From Methylopila capsulata (GTDB lineage: Bacteria; Pseudomonadota; Alphaproteobacteria; Rhizobiales; Methylopilaceae): a stretch of DNA of 64,000 bases. The stretch spans positions 682,001 to 746,000 of the forward strand of contig NZ_JAFBCY010000003.1 of NCBI RefSeq assembly GCF_016907975.1, given 5' to 3'. The position numbers were made by a program, and so were the translations under genes. This document shows positions 52,680-60,787 of this stretch, one piece after another. A model generated the notes under the pieces. It was given only the letters and a program-made list of their open reading frames with translations, searched no databases and was not told the origin of the DNA. Positions within the stretch are counted from its first letter, which is position 1. Every line of letters starts with the position of its first letter.

Positions 52680-52716
52680 TCCACTGCGGCTGCCGAGGCA
52701 GCCGTCGAGGCAGCAA

Positions 52717-52742
52717 CGTGTGTCGCCGGAAGGCGACACACG
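52717..52742. terminator. Hairpin after the hydrolase gene
   Basis: CGTGTGTCGCC (52717-52727), loop GGAA, GGCGACACACG (52732-52742): a perfect 11-bp stem with a stable tetraloop, 38 bp after the hydrolase stop. No T-run follows on the plus strand. Beyond it, 52743-53038 contains no gene that I can support. Confidence 0.55.
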
Positions 52743-53038
52743 CCCCCCTCCTCATCGCCCGACGACACCGTCGAGGCTGGCTCTCGCGGACCTGCCGGAA
52801 GATCGGCGACCGAGGCCGCTTCTTTCACCTCGCGGCAGTCTTCTGGTCGACGCCGTGCGCTTGGCCGGCGCCCTCGGGCTCTCTTGACTATGCCGTTTCG
52901 CTCGAACGACCGCTGTCGTCGGGGCGCTCCCATGGTGAACCCGGCCCATAGCGCGCCCCTCGAGTCCTGCGTCGTGGCTGAACCCCCAAACGCCGAGACC
53001 GAACACGCGGACGAGCGGCGATCGCTGCAAGCCATTTT

Positions 53039-53053
53039 TGCAAATAGTTTGCA
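53039..53053. promoter_or_regulatory. Mur-type operator 1 upstream of sitA
   Basis: TGCAAA-TAG-TTTGCA, a perfect inverted repeat. Rhizobial sit operons are repressed by Mur, a manganese-sensing Fur homologue, through TGCAA...TTGCA palindromes. This is the more distal of two such sites before sitA. Confidence 0.65.
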
Positions 53054-53085
53054 CTTGCAGTTTCTCGCGTGCGCCACGATGATGC

Positions 53086-53106
53086 TTTTGCAAGTCACTT
53101 GCAAAA
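53086..53106. promoter_or_regulatory. Mur-type operator 2 upstream of sitA
   Basis: TTTTGCAAG-TCA-CTTGCAAAA, a perfect 9-bp inverted repeat ending 11 bases before the sitA start codon at 53118. With site 1 it gives two Mur-type boxes 47 bases apart, the arrangement known for rhizobial sitA promoters. Confidence 0.7.
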
Positions 53107-53117
53107 TGGAGACGTGG

Positions 53118-54032
53118 ATGTTGAGGGGCTCGAGGCGTTGGGCGGGAGCGGCCATCGTGGGGGCCGCTCTGGCGGGGTTGTGCCCCGCGCTGGCCGAGGC
53201 GGAGAAATTCAAGGCGGTGACGACCTTCACCGTCATCGCTGACATGGCGAGGAACGTCGCCGGCGACGCGGCGGTCGTGGAGTCGATCACGAAGCCCGGG
53301 GCCGAGATCCACAATTACGCGCCCACGCCGGGCGACATCCGCCGGGCGCAGGGCGCGAAGCTCGTCTTGTGGAACGGCCTCAACCTCGAACTCTGGTTCG
53401 AGAAGTTCTTCGTGAATCTCAGGAGCGTGCCGGACGCGGTCGTCTCAAAGGGCGTCGAACCGATAAGCATCGCCGAGGGGCCCTACACGGGCAAGCCCAA
53501 CCCGCACGCCTGGATGTCGCCGAAGAACGCACTGATCTACGTCGACAACATCCGCGACGCCTTCGTGGCGAACGATCCGGACAACGCCGAGACCTACAAG
53601 GCGAACGCGGAAGCCTACAAGGTCAAGATCGCGGCGACGATCACGCCGATCCGCGAGAAGCTGAACCAGATCCCCGAAGACAAGCGCCGGCTCGTCTCGA
53701 GCGAAGGCGCCTTTTCCTATCTGGCGCGCGATTTCGGGCTGAAGGAGCTCTATCTCTGGCCGATCAACGCCGACGAGCAGGGCACGCCCCAGCAGGTGCG
53801 CAAGGTGATCGACGCCGTAAACGCCGAGAAGATCGCCGCGGTCTTCAGCGAAAGCACGGTGTCGGACAAGCCAGCGCGACAGGTCGCGCGCGAGACCGGC
53901 GCGCATTACGGCGGCGTGCTCTACGTCGACTCGCTCAGCGACGCGGAGGGCCCGGTTCCGACCTACATCGACCTCCTGCGGGTGACCTCCGACACGATCG
54001 AGAAGGGACTGGCCAAGGGGCTGACGCAGTGA
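53118..54032 (+). CDS. sitA: SitA, manganese/iron-binding periplasmic protein
   Basis: A 304-residue cluster A-I metal-binding protein. ATG 53118 (GGAG six bases upstream) gives a signal peptide cleaved near ALA-EA; an in-frame ATG at 53106 lies within the operator and is less likely. It is very close to enteric Sit[41 protein letters not shown] (His ligand), [14 protein letters not shown] (second His), [17 protein letters not shown] (Glu) and [20 protein letters not shown] (with a later Asp in YVDSLSD). These four ligands bind Mn(II)/Fe(II). First gene of sitABCD. Confidence 0.95.
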   Translation: MLRGSRRWAGAAIVGAALAGLCPALAEAEKFKAVTTFTVIADMARNVAGDAAVVESITKPGAEIHNYAPTPGDIRRAQGAKLVLWNGLNLELWFEKFFVNLRSVPDAVVSKGVEPISIAEGPYTGKPNPHAWMSPKNALIYVDNIRDAFVANDPDNAETYKANAEAYKVKIAATITPIREKLNQIPEDKRRLVSSEGAFSYLARDFGLKELYLWPINADEQGTPQQVRKVIDAVNAEKIAAVFSESTVSDKPARQVARETGAHYGGVLYVDSLSDAEGPVPTYIDLLRVTSDTIEKGLAKGLTQ

Positions 54033-54934
54033 CGGCCCAGGTCGACGATCTCGCCCGGCCCGCATCTTCGGATGCGGGCTCGGGGATCGCGGTCCGAAAC
54101 GCGACCGTCACCTATCGCAACGGGCACACGGCGCTGCGCGACGCGAGCTTCGAAATCCCGATTGGGACGATCGCCGCGCTCGTGGGCGTCAACGGCTCGG
54201 GCAAGTCGACCCTGTTCAAGGCCATCATGGGCTTCGTGCGCCTCGCCAGGGGCGAGATCCGCGTGCTCGGCATGACGGTCGCGGAGGCGCTGCGCAGGAA
54301 CCTGGTCGCCTATGTGCCCCAGGCCGAGGAGGTCGACTGGAATTTCCCCGTGCTGGTGGAGGACGTCGTCATGATGGGCCGCTACGGCCGCATGGGGATG
54401 TTGCGCATCCCGAAAGCCGCCGATCACGAGGCGGTCTCGGCGGCGCTCGCCCGCGTGAACATGAGCGACTGCCGCAAGCGCCAGATCGGCGAACTCTCCG
54501 GCGGGCAGAAGAAGCGCGTCTTCCTCGCCCGCGCGCTGGCTCAGGACAGCAGAGTGATCCTGCTCGACGAACCCTTCACGGGCGTCGACGTCAAGACCGA
54601 GGATCAGATCATCGCGCTGTTGCGCGAGCTTCGGGACGAAGGCCGGGTGATGCTGGTCTCGACCCATAACCTCGGCTCCGTGCCGGAGTTCTGCGACCGG
54701 GCCATCCTGGTCAAGGGCACGGTTCTGGCCTGCGGGCCGACCGCCGAGACCTTCACGCAGCAGAACCTGGAGCGGGCGTTCGGCGGCGTTCTCCGCCACC
54801 TCGTCCTGAACGACGCGAAAGGCTGCGCGCCCACGCCGTTCGGCGTGTTCACCGACGACGAGCGCCCGCTCATCATCCAGCAGGGGCGCGCGACCGCGCG
54901 CAGGCTCGAAAGCTTCGACGAGGAGCGGCCATGA
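54029..54934 (+). CDS. sitB: SitB, ATPase of the manganese/iron importer
   Basis: A 301-residue ABC ATPase. The start is GTG 54029, overlapping the sitA stop (GTGA). Walker A is GVNGSGKST, the Q-loop is [14 protein letters not shown], the signature is [18 protein letters not shown], Walker B is [12 protein letters not shown] and the H-loop is VSTHNLG. The long C-terminal tail after [12 protein letters not shown] is usual for SitB. It overlaps sitC by four bases. Confidence 0.95.
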   Translation: MTAQVDDLARPASSDAGSGIAVRNATVTYRNGHTALRDASFEIPIGTIAALVGVNGSGKSTLFKAIMGFVRLARGEIRVLGMTVAEALRRNLVAYVPQAEEVDWNFPVLVEDVVMMGRYGRMGMLRIPKAADHEAVSAALARVNMSDCRKRQIGELSGGQKKRVFLARALAQDSRVILLDEPFTGVDVKTEDQIIALLRELRDEGRVMLVSTHNLGSVPEFCDRAILVKGTVLACGPTAETFTQQNLERAFGGVLRHLVLNDAKGCAPTPFGVFTDDERPLIIQQGRATARRLESFDEERP

Positions 54935-55791
54935 CCGCGGCGCTGCTCGAGCCCTTCGGCTACGGCTACATGCTGAACGCCATGTGGGTGTCGGCGCTCG
55001 TGGGCGGCGTCTGCGCCTTCCTGTCCTGCTACCTGATGCTCAAGGGCTGGTCGCTGATCGGGGACGCGCTCTCGCACGCGATCGTGCCCGGCGTCGCCGG
55101 CGCCTACATGCTCGGACTGCCGTTCTCGATCGGCGCCTTCTTCTCCGGGGGGCTCGCGGCCGCCGCCATGCTGTTCCTGAACCAGCGGACGAAGCTGAAG
55201 GAAGACGCCATCATCGGGCTGATCTTCTCCTGCTTCTTCGGGCTCGGGCTGTTCATGGCGTCGCTGTCGCCGATGTCGGTGAACATCCAGACCATCGTGC
55301 TCGGCAACATCCTCGCCATCACGCCCGAGGACACGCTTCAGCTTGCGATCATCGGCTTCACGTCGTTCGCGATCCTGCTCGCGAAATGGAAGGATCTGAT
55401 GGCGACGTTCTTCGACGAGAACCACGCCCGCACGATCGGCCCCAACCCGACCCTGCTCAAGATCATGTTCTTCACGCTGCTGTCGGCCTCGACGGTGGCC
55501 GCGCTCCAGACGGTCGGCGCCTTTCTGGTCATCTGCATGGTGGTGACGCCCGGCGCGACGGCCTACCTGCTCACGGACCGCTTTCCACGGCTCCTGGTCA
55601 TCGCGGTCGTGATGGGGACCGCGACCAGCTTCGTCGGCGCCTATGCGAGCTACTTCCTCGACGGCGCGACCGGCGGGATCATCGTCGTGCTCCAGACCGC
55701 GATCTTCCTCGCCGCGTTCGTCTTCGCGCCGAAACACGGCGTGCTGGCGGCCCGCCGGCGCGCCGGCCAGGCGCTGGAGGCCACGCGATGA
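54931..55791 (+). CDS. sitC: SitC, permease of the manganese/iron importer
   Basis: A 286-residue ABC-3 family inner-membrane permease with about eight hydrophobic segments. Landmarks are [20 protein letters not shown] at the N-terminus, [40 protein letters not shown] and [17 protein letters not shown]. It overlaps both neighbours by four bases (ATGA). Together with SitD it forms the translocation channel. Confidence 0.95.
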   Translation: MTAALLEPFGYGYMLNAMWVSALVGGVCAFLSCYLMLKGWSLIGDALSHAIVPGVAGAYMLGLPFSIGAFFSGGLAAAAMLFLNQRTKLKEDAIIGLIFSCFFGLGLFMASLSPMSVNIQTIVLGNILAITPEDTLQLAIIGFTSFAILLAKWKDLMATFFDENHARTIGPNPTLLKIMFFTLLSASTVAALQTVGAFLVICMVVTPGATAYLLTDRFPRLLVIAVVMGTATSFVGAYASYFLDGATGGIIVVLQTAIFLAAFVFAPKHGVLAARRRAGQALEATR

Positions 55792-56630
55792 GCTTCGTCG
55801 AGACGCTGCTGTCGCCCTTCCAGTTCGACTTCATGATCAACGCCCTCGCCATCTCGACGCTGATGGCGGTCCCGATGGCGCTCCTCTCCTGCTTCCTCGT
55901 GCTGAAGGGCTGGTCGCTGATGGGGGATGCGATCAGCCACGCCGTCTTTCCCGGCGTGGTGATCGCCTATGTCGCCGGCCTGCCCTACGCGGTCGGGGCT
56001 TTCGCCGCCGGCATGACGTGCGCCGTCGCCACCGGCTTCCTGAAGGACAACAGCCGCATCAAGCAGGACACCGTGATGGGCGTCGTGTTCTCCGGCATGT
56101 TCGGCTTCGGGCTCGTGCTCTACGTCAAGATCAGGCCGGACGTTCATCTCGACCACATCCTGTTCGGCGACATGCTTGGAGTCGCCTGGCGCGACATCGG
56201 CGAGGCGGCCGTGATCGCCGCCGTCACGGCGGGGATCCTGGGCCTGAAGTGGAGGGACTTCCTCCTGCACGCCTTCGACCCGGCGCAGGCGCGGGCCGTG
56301 GGCTTGCGGGTCGGCCTGCTGCATTACGGCCTGCTCGGCCTGATCTCGCTCACCGTCGTCGGCGCGCTCAAGGCCGTCGGCATCATCCTCGCCGTCGCCA
56401 TGCTGATCGCCCCAGGCGCGATCGCGTTCCTTCTGACGCGGCGCTTCAGCGCGATGACGGTCGTGGCCATCGTGGTCGCCGTTCTCGGCAGCTTCGCCGG
56501 CGTCTATCTGTCCTTCTTCATCGACAGCGCCCCCGCGCCGACGATCGTGCTCGCCCTCGGCTTATGTTTCATCGCGGCCTTCCTTCGCGCGACGCAGAAG
56601 GCGGCGCGGCTCGAAACCACGGGAGCCTGA
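55788..56630 (+). CDS. sitD: SitD, second permease of the manganese/iron importer
   Basis: A 280-residue ABC-3 permease paralogous to SitC: FQFDFMINALAISTLMAVPM, KGWSLMGDAISHAVFPGVVI, VVFSGMFGFGLVLYVKIRPD and AMLIAPGAIAFLLTRRFSAM. ATG 55788 overlaps the sitC stop by four bases. Last gene of the operon. The two-permease (CD) layout distinguishes Sit from Znu/Mnt systems with one permease. Confidence 0.95.
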   Translation: MSFVETLLSPFQFDFMINALAISTLMAVPMALLSCFLVLKGWSLMGDAISHAVFPGVVIAYVAGLPYAVGAFAAGMTCAVATGFLKDNSRIKQDTVMGVVFSGMFGFGLVLYVKIRPDVHLDHILFGDMLGVAWRDIGEAAVIAAVTAGILGLKWRDFLLHAFDPAQARAVGLRVGLLHYGLLGLISLTVVGALKAVGIILAVAMLIAPGAIAFLLTRRFSAMTVVAIVVAVLGSFAGVYLSFFIDSAPAPTIVLALGLCFIAAFLRATQKAARLETTGA

Positions 56631-56988
56631 GAAGCGGCCGGCCGTTCTCGTCAGAAGGATCGTCAGGCCGTCCGCGAAGCGGCGTGTCCGCTGTCCGACC
56701 GGATCGAGCTCGCGCGCCTGCCGCCGGCCCTTGCAGGGAGAGGAGGACGACGTGCGGACCGCGCGCCAAGGGCGCCGGCGGAACCTTCTATCCTCTCGCG
56801 TCACGCCCCTCCCAACGCCGCGCCTCCGATCCTTGCGGTCGTCCGCCGCCCTGGGCCCGTCACGCTCGCGCCGCGGGACGAGAACGTCCGGCGCCGCGGT
56901 TCTCCGGTTCTAGCTTTCTTGATACGCGAATGATATATCAGTGTCCAACGACGCGGCGGGCGGCTGCGCGCCTGACGAGGAGGAGCTC
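56631..56988. promoter_or_regulatory. Intergenic region with a candidate GntR operator (56929-56942)
   Basis: No gene is evident over these 358 bp. The last 50 bases are AT-rich and contain AATGATATATCAGT (56929-56942), which shares ATATATCAGT with a palindromic site in front of the MFS gene (60685-60698). The site lies about 46 bp before the fatty-acid-hydroxylase-like start at 56989 and is probably its promoter-operator. Confidence 0.5.
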
Positions 56989-57792
56989 ATGGAACTCACC
57001 CAGACAACCATGTCCGAACGGCAGCGCGCCTACCGGGCAAATTACCGGCAGCGCGTGGCGGGCTGGTACAATGGCCTGCTGCACATCGCGATCATCTACG
57101 TGATCGGCTTCACGGCCCTCTACATCTACCTGTCGAACCTCGACGCTCCGTCCTGGGCGGAGCTTGCGACCGTTCCGGTCACCTTTCTGTTCTGCAATTT
57201 CGTCGAGTGGTGGATCCACCGCTACGTCATGCACCGGCCGTCCAAGAACCCGGTCGCGCGCGCGGTCTACAATCGCCACACGCTGCAGCATCACCAGTTC
57301 TTCACCGAGCACGAGATGCGGTTCGCCGACCACCGCGACTACCGGGTGACGTTCTTTCCGCCCTACGCGCTCGCGGCCTTCACGCTGATGTCGATTCCCG
57401 GCGCGATCGTGCTCGGCTGGCTGTTCACCGCAAACGTCAGCTGGCTGTTCATCACAACAACGACGTCGATCTACATGATCTACGAGTTTATGCACTTCTG
57501 CTGCCACGTCGACGACAACTGGTTCGTCAGAAACATGCCGTTCATCAACACCAATCGGCGGCACCACACCGCCCATCACGACCAGTCGATCATGATGGAG
57601 CGCAACATGAACCTGACGTTCCCGATCATGGACTGGCTGTTCGGCACCTCCGACCTCAACCGTGGCCTGATCGGGACGCTGTTCAACGGCTACTCGACCA
57701 AGCATGTGAAGACGGACATGCGGAAGACCGCGCGCACGCCGCGGGCTCCCGGAGCCGCGCCCCAGAAGGCTTACGCGCAGCCCGCCGAATGA
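56989..57792 (+). CDS. Fatty acid hydroxylase / sterol desaturase superfamily membrane protein
   Basis: A 267-residue integral membrane di-iron oxygenase of the FA_hydroxylase type. ATG 56989 is preceded by GAGGAGGAG; a GTG at 56941 overlaps the operator and is less likely. Histidine-box ligands are clear: HRYVMH (H77, H82), NRHTLQHHQF, HFCCH and NRRHHTAHHDQ. Four hydrophobic segments surround them. The family hydroxylates lipids or carotenoids, and no substrate can be assigned. It is the first gene of a five-gene plus-strand series with small membrane proteins, a DUF6166 protein and a PanB paralogue. Confidence 0.85.
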   Translation: MELTQTTMSERQRAYRANYRQRVAGWYNGLLHIAIIYVIGFTALYIYLSNLDAPSWAELATVPVTFLFCNFVEWWIHRYVMHRPSKNPVARAVYNRHTLQHHQFFTEHEMRFADHRDYRVTFFPPYALAAFTLMSIPGAIVLGWLFTANVSWLFITTTTSIYMIYEFMHFCCHVDDNWFVRNMPFINTNRRHHTAHHDQSIMMERNMNLTFPIMDWLFGTSDLNRGLIGTLFNGYSTKHVKTDMRKTARTPRAPGAAPQKAYAQPAE

Positions 57793-57846
57793 CGTCGATC
57801 GGCGCGACGATTGCGTCGGGCCCCCGCACGGAGGAGCCGGAACCCA

Positions 57847-58236
57847 ATGGACATGATCGAACCGAACCTGGGGGCGCTCGCATGGTTTGCGCTGTTCGCA
57901 AGCGTCGCGGGGCTGGGCTTCTACGTGCTGGCCGGGGCCTTTCCGCTGTCCACCCGCGACGATCTTAAGGTCCATCCGGCCGGGGTCCCGCTTGCGATCG
58001 TCAACGCTCTGGCGTTTCTCGCGCTCGCCGTCGGGACCGGGATCTACGCGGCGGCCGAGCTTCGCTGGACCAGCATCGTGATCGTGGCGGGCTTCGCGTT
58101 CCTGTTCGCGCCGGGGATCTTCAACATGTGGCCGGAGCGCTGGCGCGACGGCGCGGCGGGACTGGCGATCCTCCTCGCCGTCACGGTTCTCGCGATCGCG
58201 CTCCTGCACGTCGTCGGCGGCGTCTACGCCGCCTGA
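57847..58236 (+). CDS. Hypothetical four-helix membrane protein
   Basis: A 129-residue protein starting MDMIEPNLGALAWFALFASV. About four hydrophobic segments are visible (residues 9-30, 44-62, 68-85, 100-125). The loops contain STRDDLKVHPAGVP and NMWPERWRDG. No charged catalytic pattern. Start ATG 57847 has GGA upstream; an in-frame ATG at 57811 is also possible. Lies 54 bp after the hydroxylase-like gene. Family not recognised. It could be an accessory subunit or electron-transfer partner, which is speculative. Confidence 0.65.
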   Translation: MDMIEPNLGALAWFALFASVAGLGFYVLAGAFPLSTRDDLKVHPAGVPLAIVNALAFLALAVGTGIYAAAELRWTSIVIVAGFAFLFAPGIFNMWPERWRDGAAGLAILLAVTVLAIALLHVVGGVYAA

Positions 58237-58263
58237 CAACCTACGACAACAAGGGAGGAGACG

Positions 58264-58482
58264 ATGCCATTTCGGGTGAAGATGGGGCTCACGATCGTGG
58301 TGCTGCTCGCCGCGGCCGCGGGCTGGTTCTACATGGGGCATCTCGGCAAGACCGGGCCCCAGATGGCCTTGCTGTTCCTCGGGCCGTTCACGGGCGTCAG
58401 CCTGTGGATCTTCCCCGAGGTCATGCGGTCCAAGGCCGACAACACGCCGGCGGGCCGGGACGCGAAGGGGCGCGCGCGATGA
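58264..58482 (+). CDS. Hypothetical small membrane protein (72 residues)
   Basis: MPFRVKMGLTIVVLLAAAAG begins a two-segment membrane protein (residues 7-27 and 33-52), with a basic, polar C-terminus (RSKADNTPAGRDAKGRAR) likely in the cytosol. GGGAGGAG is well placed before ATG 58264. It overlaps the next gene by four bases (ATGA), so the two are coupled. Not recognised. Confidence 0.65.
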   Translation: MPFRVKMGLTIVVLLAAAAGWFYMGHLGKTGPQMALLFLGPFTGVSLWIFPEVMRSKADNTPAGRDAKGRAR

Positions 58483-58784
58483 AGACCTACATCGGCGACC
58501 GCACCATCGACGGCATTCTGGTGACCGTGGACGGCGAACCGCTCCAGCCGCGCGACGACCTCAAGGACTACGCCGGCGCCGACTTCGAATGGAGCTACGA
58601 GGGTCCGGCCCCGCGGCAACTGGCGTTTGCGATTCTCACCGATCATTTCGGCGACGGGACGCGGGCCGAGGCGCTGACCGAGCGCTTCATGCGGGACGTG
58701 GTGGCGAACTTCCAGAACGAGTGGGAGATGTCGACGGCCGACATCGACGACGTCGTCTCGACCTACGACGCCGGTGCGGCCTAG
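58479..58784 (+). CDS. DUF6166-like protein
   Basis: A 101-residue cytosolic protein: MKTYIGDRTIDGILVTVDGE, then FEWSYEGPAPRQLAFAILTD, and FMRDVVANFQNEWEMSTADIDD. The pattern (FEWGYEGxxPxQLAxAIL, F..xVVANxxN.W.x...DI) matches what I remember of DUF6166, whose function is unknown. ATG 58479 overlaps the previous stop. 133 bp of non-coding sequence follow before the PanB-like gene. Confidence 0.7.
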   Translation: MKTYIGDRTIDGILVTVDGEPLQPRDDLKDYAGADFEWSYEGPAPRQLAFAILTDHFGDGTRAEALTERFMRDVVANFQNEWEMSTADIDDVVSTYDAGAA

Positions 58785-58917
58785 CCGCCGCGACGCGTCC
58801 GTCGCACGGCCCCGCGGATCCGCCCGGAGGGTCGTTCCCCGACGGCGAACGCCGCAGGCGCGAAGCGCCCCGGCCTCCCGTCGCCTCACGCGCCGATCCC
58901 TCCTGAAAGCAGTCGAT

Positions 58918-59799
58918 ATGACCGAAGCTCCGTCGTCAGAAAAGCGCGAGAAGCGCACCGTGACGCAGATCCGCGCCTCCAAGGCCACCGGCGAGAAGAT
59001 GGTCTACATGTCGGTGCCGGACTACACCTCCGCCAAATGGGCGGAGATGGCGGGCGTCGACGTCGCGGTGGTGGGCGACAGCCTCGCGATGATCGCGCAC
59101 GGCCACGCCAACACCATCCCCGCGACCATGGACATGATGGTGATGCACGCGCAGGCGATCCGCCGCGGCGCGCCCGACACGTTCACGCTCGGCTGCATGC
59201 CCTACCAGAGCTACAACACGATCGACCGGGCGCTCGTAAACGCCACGCGCTTCATGCAGGAGGCGCTCACCGACGCCGTGAAGCCGCAGGGCGGCAAGAG
59301 CCAGGCGCAGATCCTGAAGGCGCTGGTCGACGCGGGAATCCCGACCGCATCCCATATCGGCCTGACGCCGCACACGGTCGCGACCTTCGGGGGCTTCAAG
59401 ATCCAGGGGAAGACCGCGGACGCGGCCTTCAAGATCCTCGAGGACGCGCTCGCGATCGAAGACGCCGGCTGCTTCATGCTGGAGTTCGAGGCGGTGCCGG
59501 CGCGGATCGCAAAGCTCATTTCCGAGCAGCTGACGATCCCCACGATCGGCATCGGAGCCGGCGTCGGCACGGACGGCCAGATCCTGCTCTGCCACGACCT
59601 GCTCGGGGTCTTCACCGACTTCAAGCCCAAGTTCACCAAGCGCTACGCGCGGCTTACCGAGGTCGCGGTGGCGGGGATCAAGGAGTATGTGCGCGAGGTC
59701 AAGGCCGGCGCATTTCCCGACGACGACCATTCGTACGGGGTCAACGAGGCGGAATACGAGAAGTTCGCCGCCATGGTCGAGAACCGCCGGCAGGTCTGA
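58918..59799 (+). CDS. PanB-like ketopantoate hydroxymethyltransferase paralogue with substituted metal ligands
   Basis: A 293-residue TIM-barrel protein clearly of the PanB fold: GVDVAVVGDSLAMIAHGH, SHIGLTPHTVATFGGFKIQGK, EFEAVPARIAKLIS and IPTIGIGAGVGTDGQILLCHDLLGV. PanB makes ketopantoate from 2-oxoisovalerate and methylene-THF using Mg(II). Of the E. coli residues, D45 is kept (D54) and E181 is kept (E191), but D84 (DMPF) is C93 (CMPY) and E114 (KIEGG) is Q124 (KPQGG). Both missing residues are metal ligands. No panC is adjacent; the neighbours are a lipid-hydroxylase-like gene and a GntR regulator. It likely uses a related 2-oxo acid/aldehyde aldol reaction rather than making pantothenate. 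This last point is inference. Confidence 0.85.
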   Translation: MTEAPSSEKREKRTVTQIRASKATGEKMVYMSVPDYTSAKWAEMAGVDVAVVGDSLAMIAHGHANTIPATMDMMVMHAQAIRRGAPDTFTLGCMPYQSYNTIDRALVNATRFMQEALTDAVKPQGGKSQAQILKALVDAGIPTASHIGLTPHTVATFGGFKIQGKTADAAFKILEDALAIEDAGCFMLEFEAVPARIAKLISEQLTIPTIGIGAGVGTDGQILLCHDLLGVFTDFKPKFTKRYARLTEVAVAGIKEYVREVKAGAFPDDDHSYGVNEAEYEKFAAMVENRRQV

Positions 59800-59841
59800 C
59801 GGCGGTCCTTCTGTCCGGGATCTGCTTCTGACCAGACGACG

Positions 59842-60585
59842 TCAGACGTCGAGCGTCTTCCTGGCGAAGCTCTCGATGTAGTCCATCAACCGGTCGGATC
59901 CCGCGGCCGCGGCCGCGCCGTCGCGCGCCGCGATCGCCTCGGCGACCTCGGCGTGGAGCCGCGCCGAGAGCCCGAGGTCGCCGACCTCTTTGTAATGCTG
60001 GTACCAGAAGCGGCGCGACAGGGCGGTCATGTTGGACATCGCGCGCGCCGCGAACTCGTTGCGGGCCGTGGCCGAGACCAGGTCGTTGAACTCGCGGTCG
60101 AGCCGCATGAAGGCGAGGTCGTCGGCGGCCGCCGCCGCGGCCCGCATGCCCTGCGCGATCGCCGCGAAACGCGACCGCTCACCGGCGTCCGACCGTTCGG
60201 CCGACAGCCGCGCCAGAAGGGATTCGAGCACCCGCCTGGTCTCGAGCAGGCGCAACTGCGATTTCAGGTTCACCTCCGAGACCAGAATGCCGCGGCGCGG
60301 GGCGACGATCACCAGGCCGTCGCGCGCGAGCCTCTGAAGCGCCTCGCGGATCGGGGTCCGGCCGAAGCCGAGCCTCTGCGCGAGCGCCATCTCGCTCAGG
60401 AAGACGCCGGGCGGAAGCTGCAGGGTGGTGATGAGCTCTTCCAGGATCACATAGGCCCGGTCGGTCAACGTCCCGCCGTCCGCGGGCTGCGCCGGCGCGG
60501 GGCGCTCTGCGGCGGGACGCTCGACCGCCGGACGCTTGGCCGCCGCAGCGCGCGGCGGACGCGATCGCACCTTCGTCACGCTCAT
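59842..60585 (-). CDS. GntR-family (FCD domain) transcriptional regulator
   Basis: A 247-residue regulator. An Ala/Pro/Arg-rich N-terminal extension (residues 1-38) precedes the winged helix (LTDRAYVILEELITTLQLPPG, then LSEMALAQRLGFGRTPIREALQRLARDGLV). The C-terminal all-helical FCD domain shows the metal/ligand-site pattern D-x-x-F-x-x-L (LDREFNDLV) and later histidine (LHAEVAEAI). It sits between the PanB-like gene and the divergent MFS gene. A palindromic ATATAT-centred operator lies in front of the MFS gene, and a half-matching one in front of the hydroxylase gene. Confidence 0.9.
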   Translation of the reverse strand: MSVTKVRSRPPRAAAAKRPAVERPAAERPAPAQPADGGTLTDRAYVILEELITTLQLPPGVFLSEMALAQRLGFGRTPIREALQRLARDGLVIVAPRRGILVSEVNLKSQLRLLETRRVLESLLARLSAERSDAGERSRFAAIAQGMRAAAAAADDLAFMRLDREFNDLVSATARNEFAARAMSNMTALSRRFWYQHYKEVGDLGLSARLHAEVAEAIAARDGAAAAAGSDRLMDYIESFARKTLDV

Positions 60586-60684
60586 GGCTTCCCGGTTTCC
60601 TTGGGGCGGTTTGGGTCGTCGAAGAAGGCTGACTTAGCACGCCGCCGACCACCCAAAAAGAGAAGGGCGAAGGATTGGAAGGCC

Positions 60685-60698
60685 ACTAATATATCAGT
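60685..60698. promoter_or_regulatory. Candidate GntR operator
   Basis: ACTAATATATCAGT is a near-perfect palindrome (reverse complement ACTGATATATTAGT) located 100 bp before gntR and 90 bp before the MFS gene. The core ATATATCAGT recurs at 56933-56942 before the hydroxylase-like gene. FCD-type GntR proteins bind short AT-centred palindromes of this kind. Confidence 0.55.
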
Positions 60699-60787
60699 TG
60701 CATCTCTGTCTCTGCGGAAATAGCGTTGGGGGTAAGAGGCCCAAAGGGTCCGAGCTTCGAGCCACGCAACCGGGGGAGGATGCGGCC

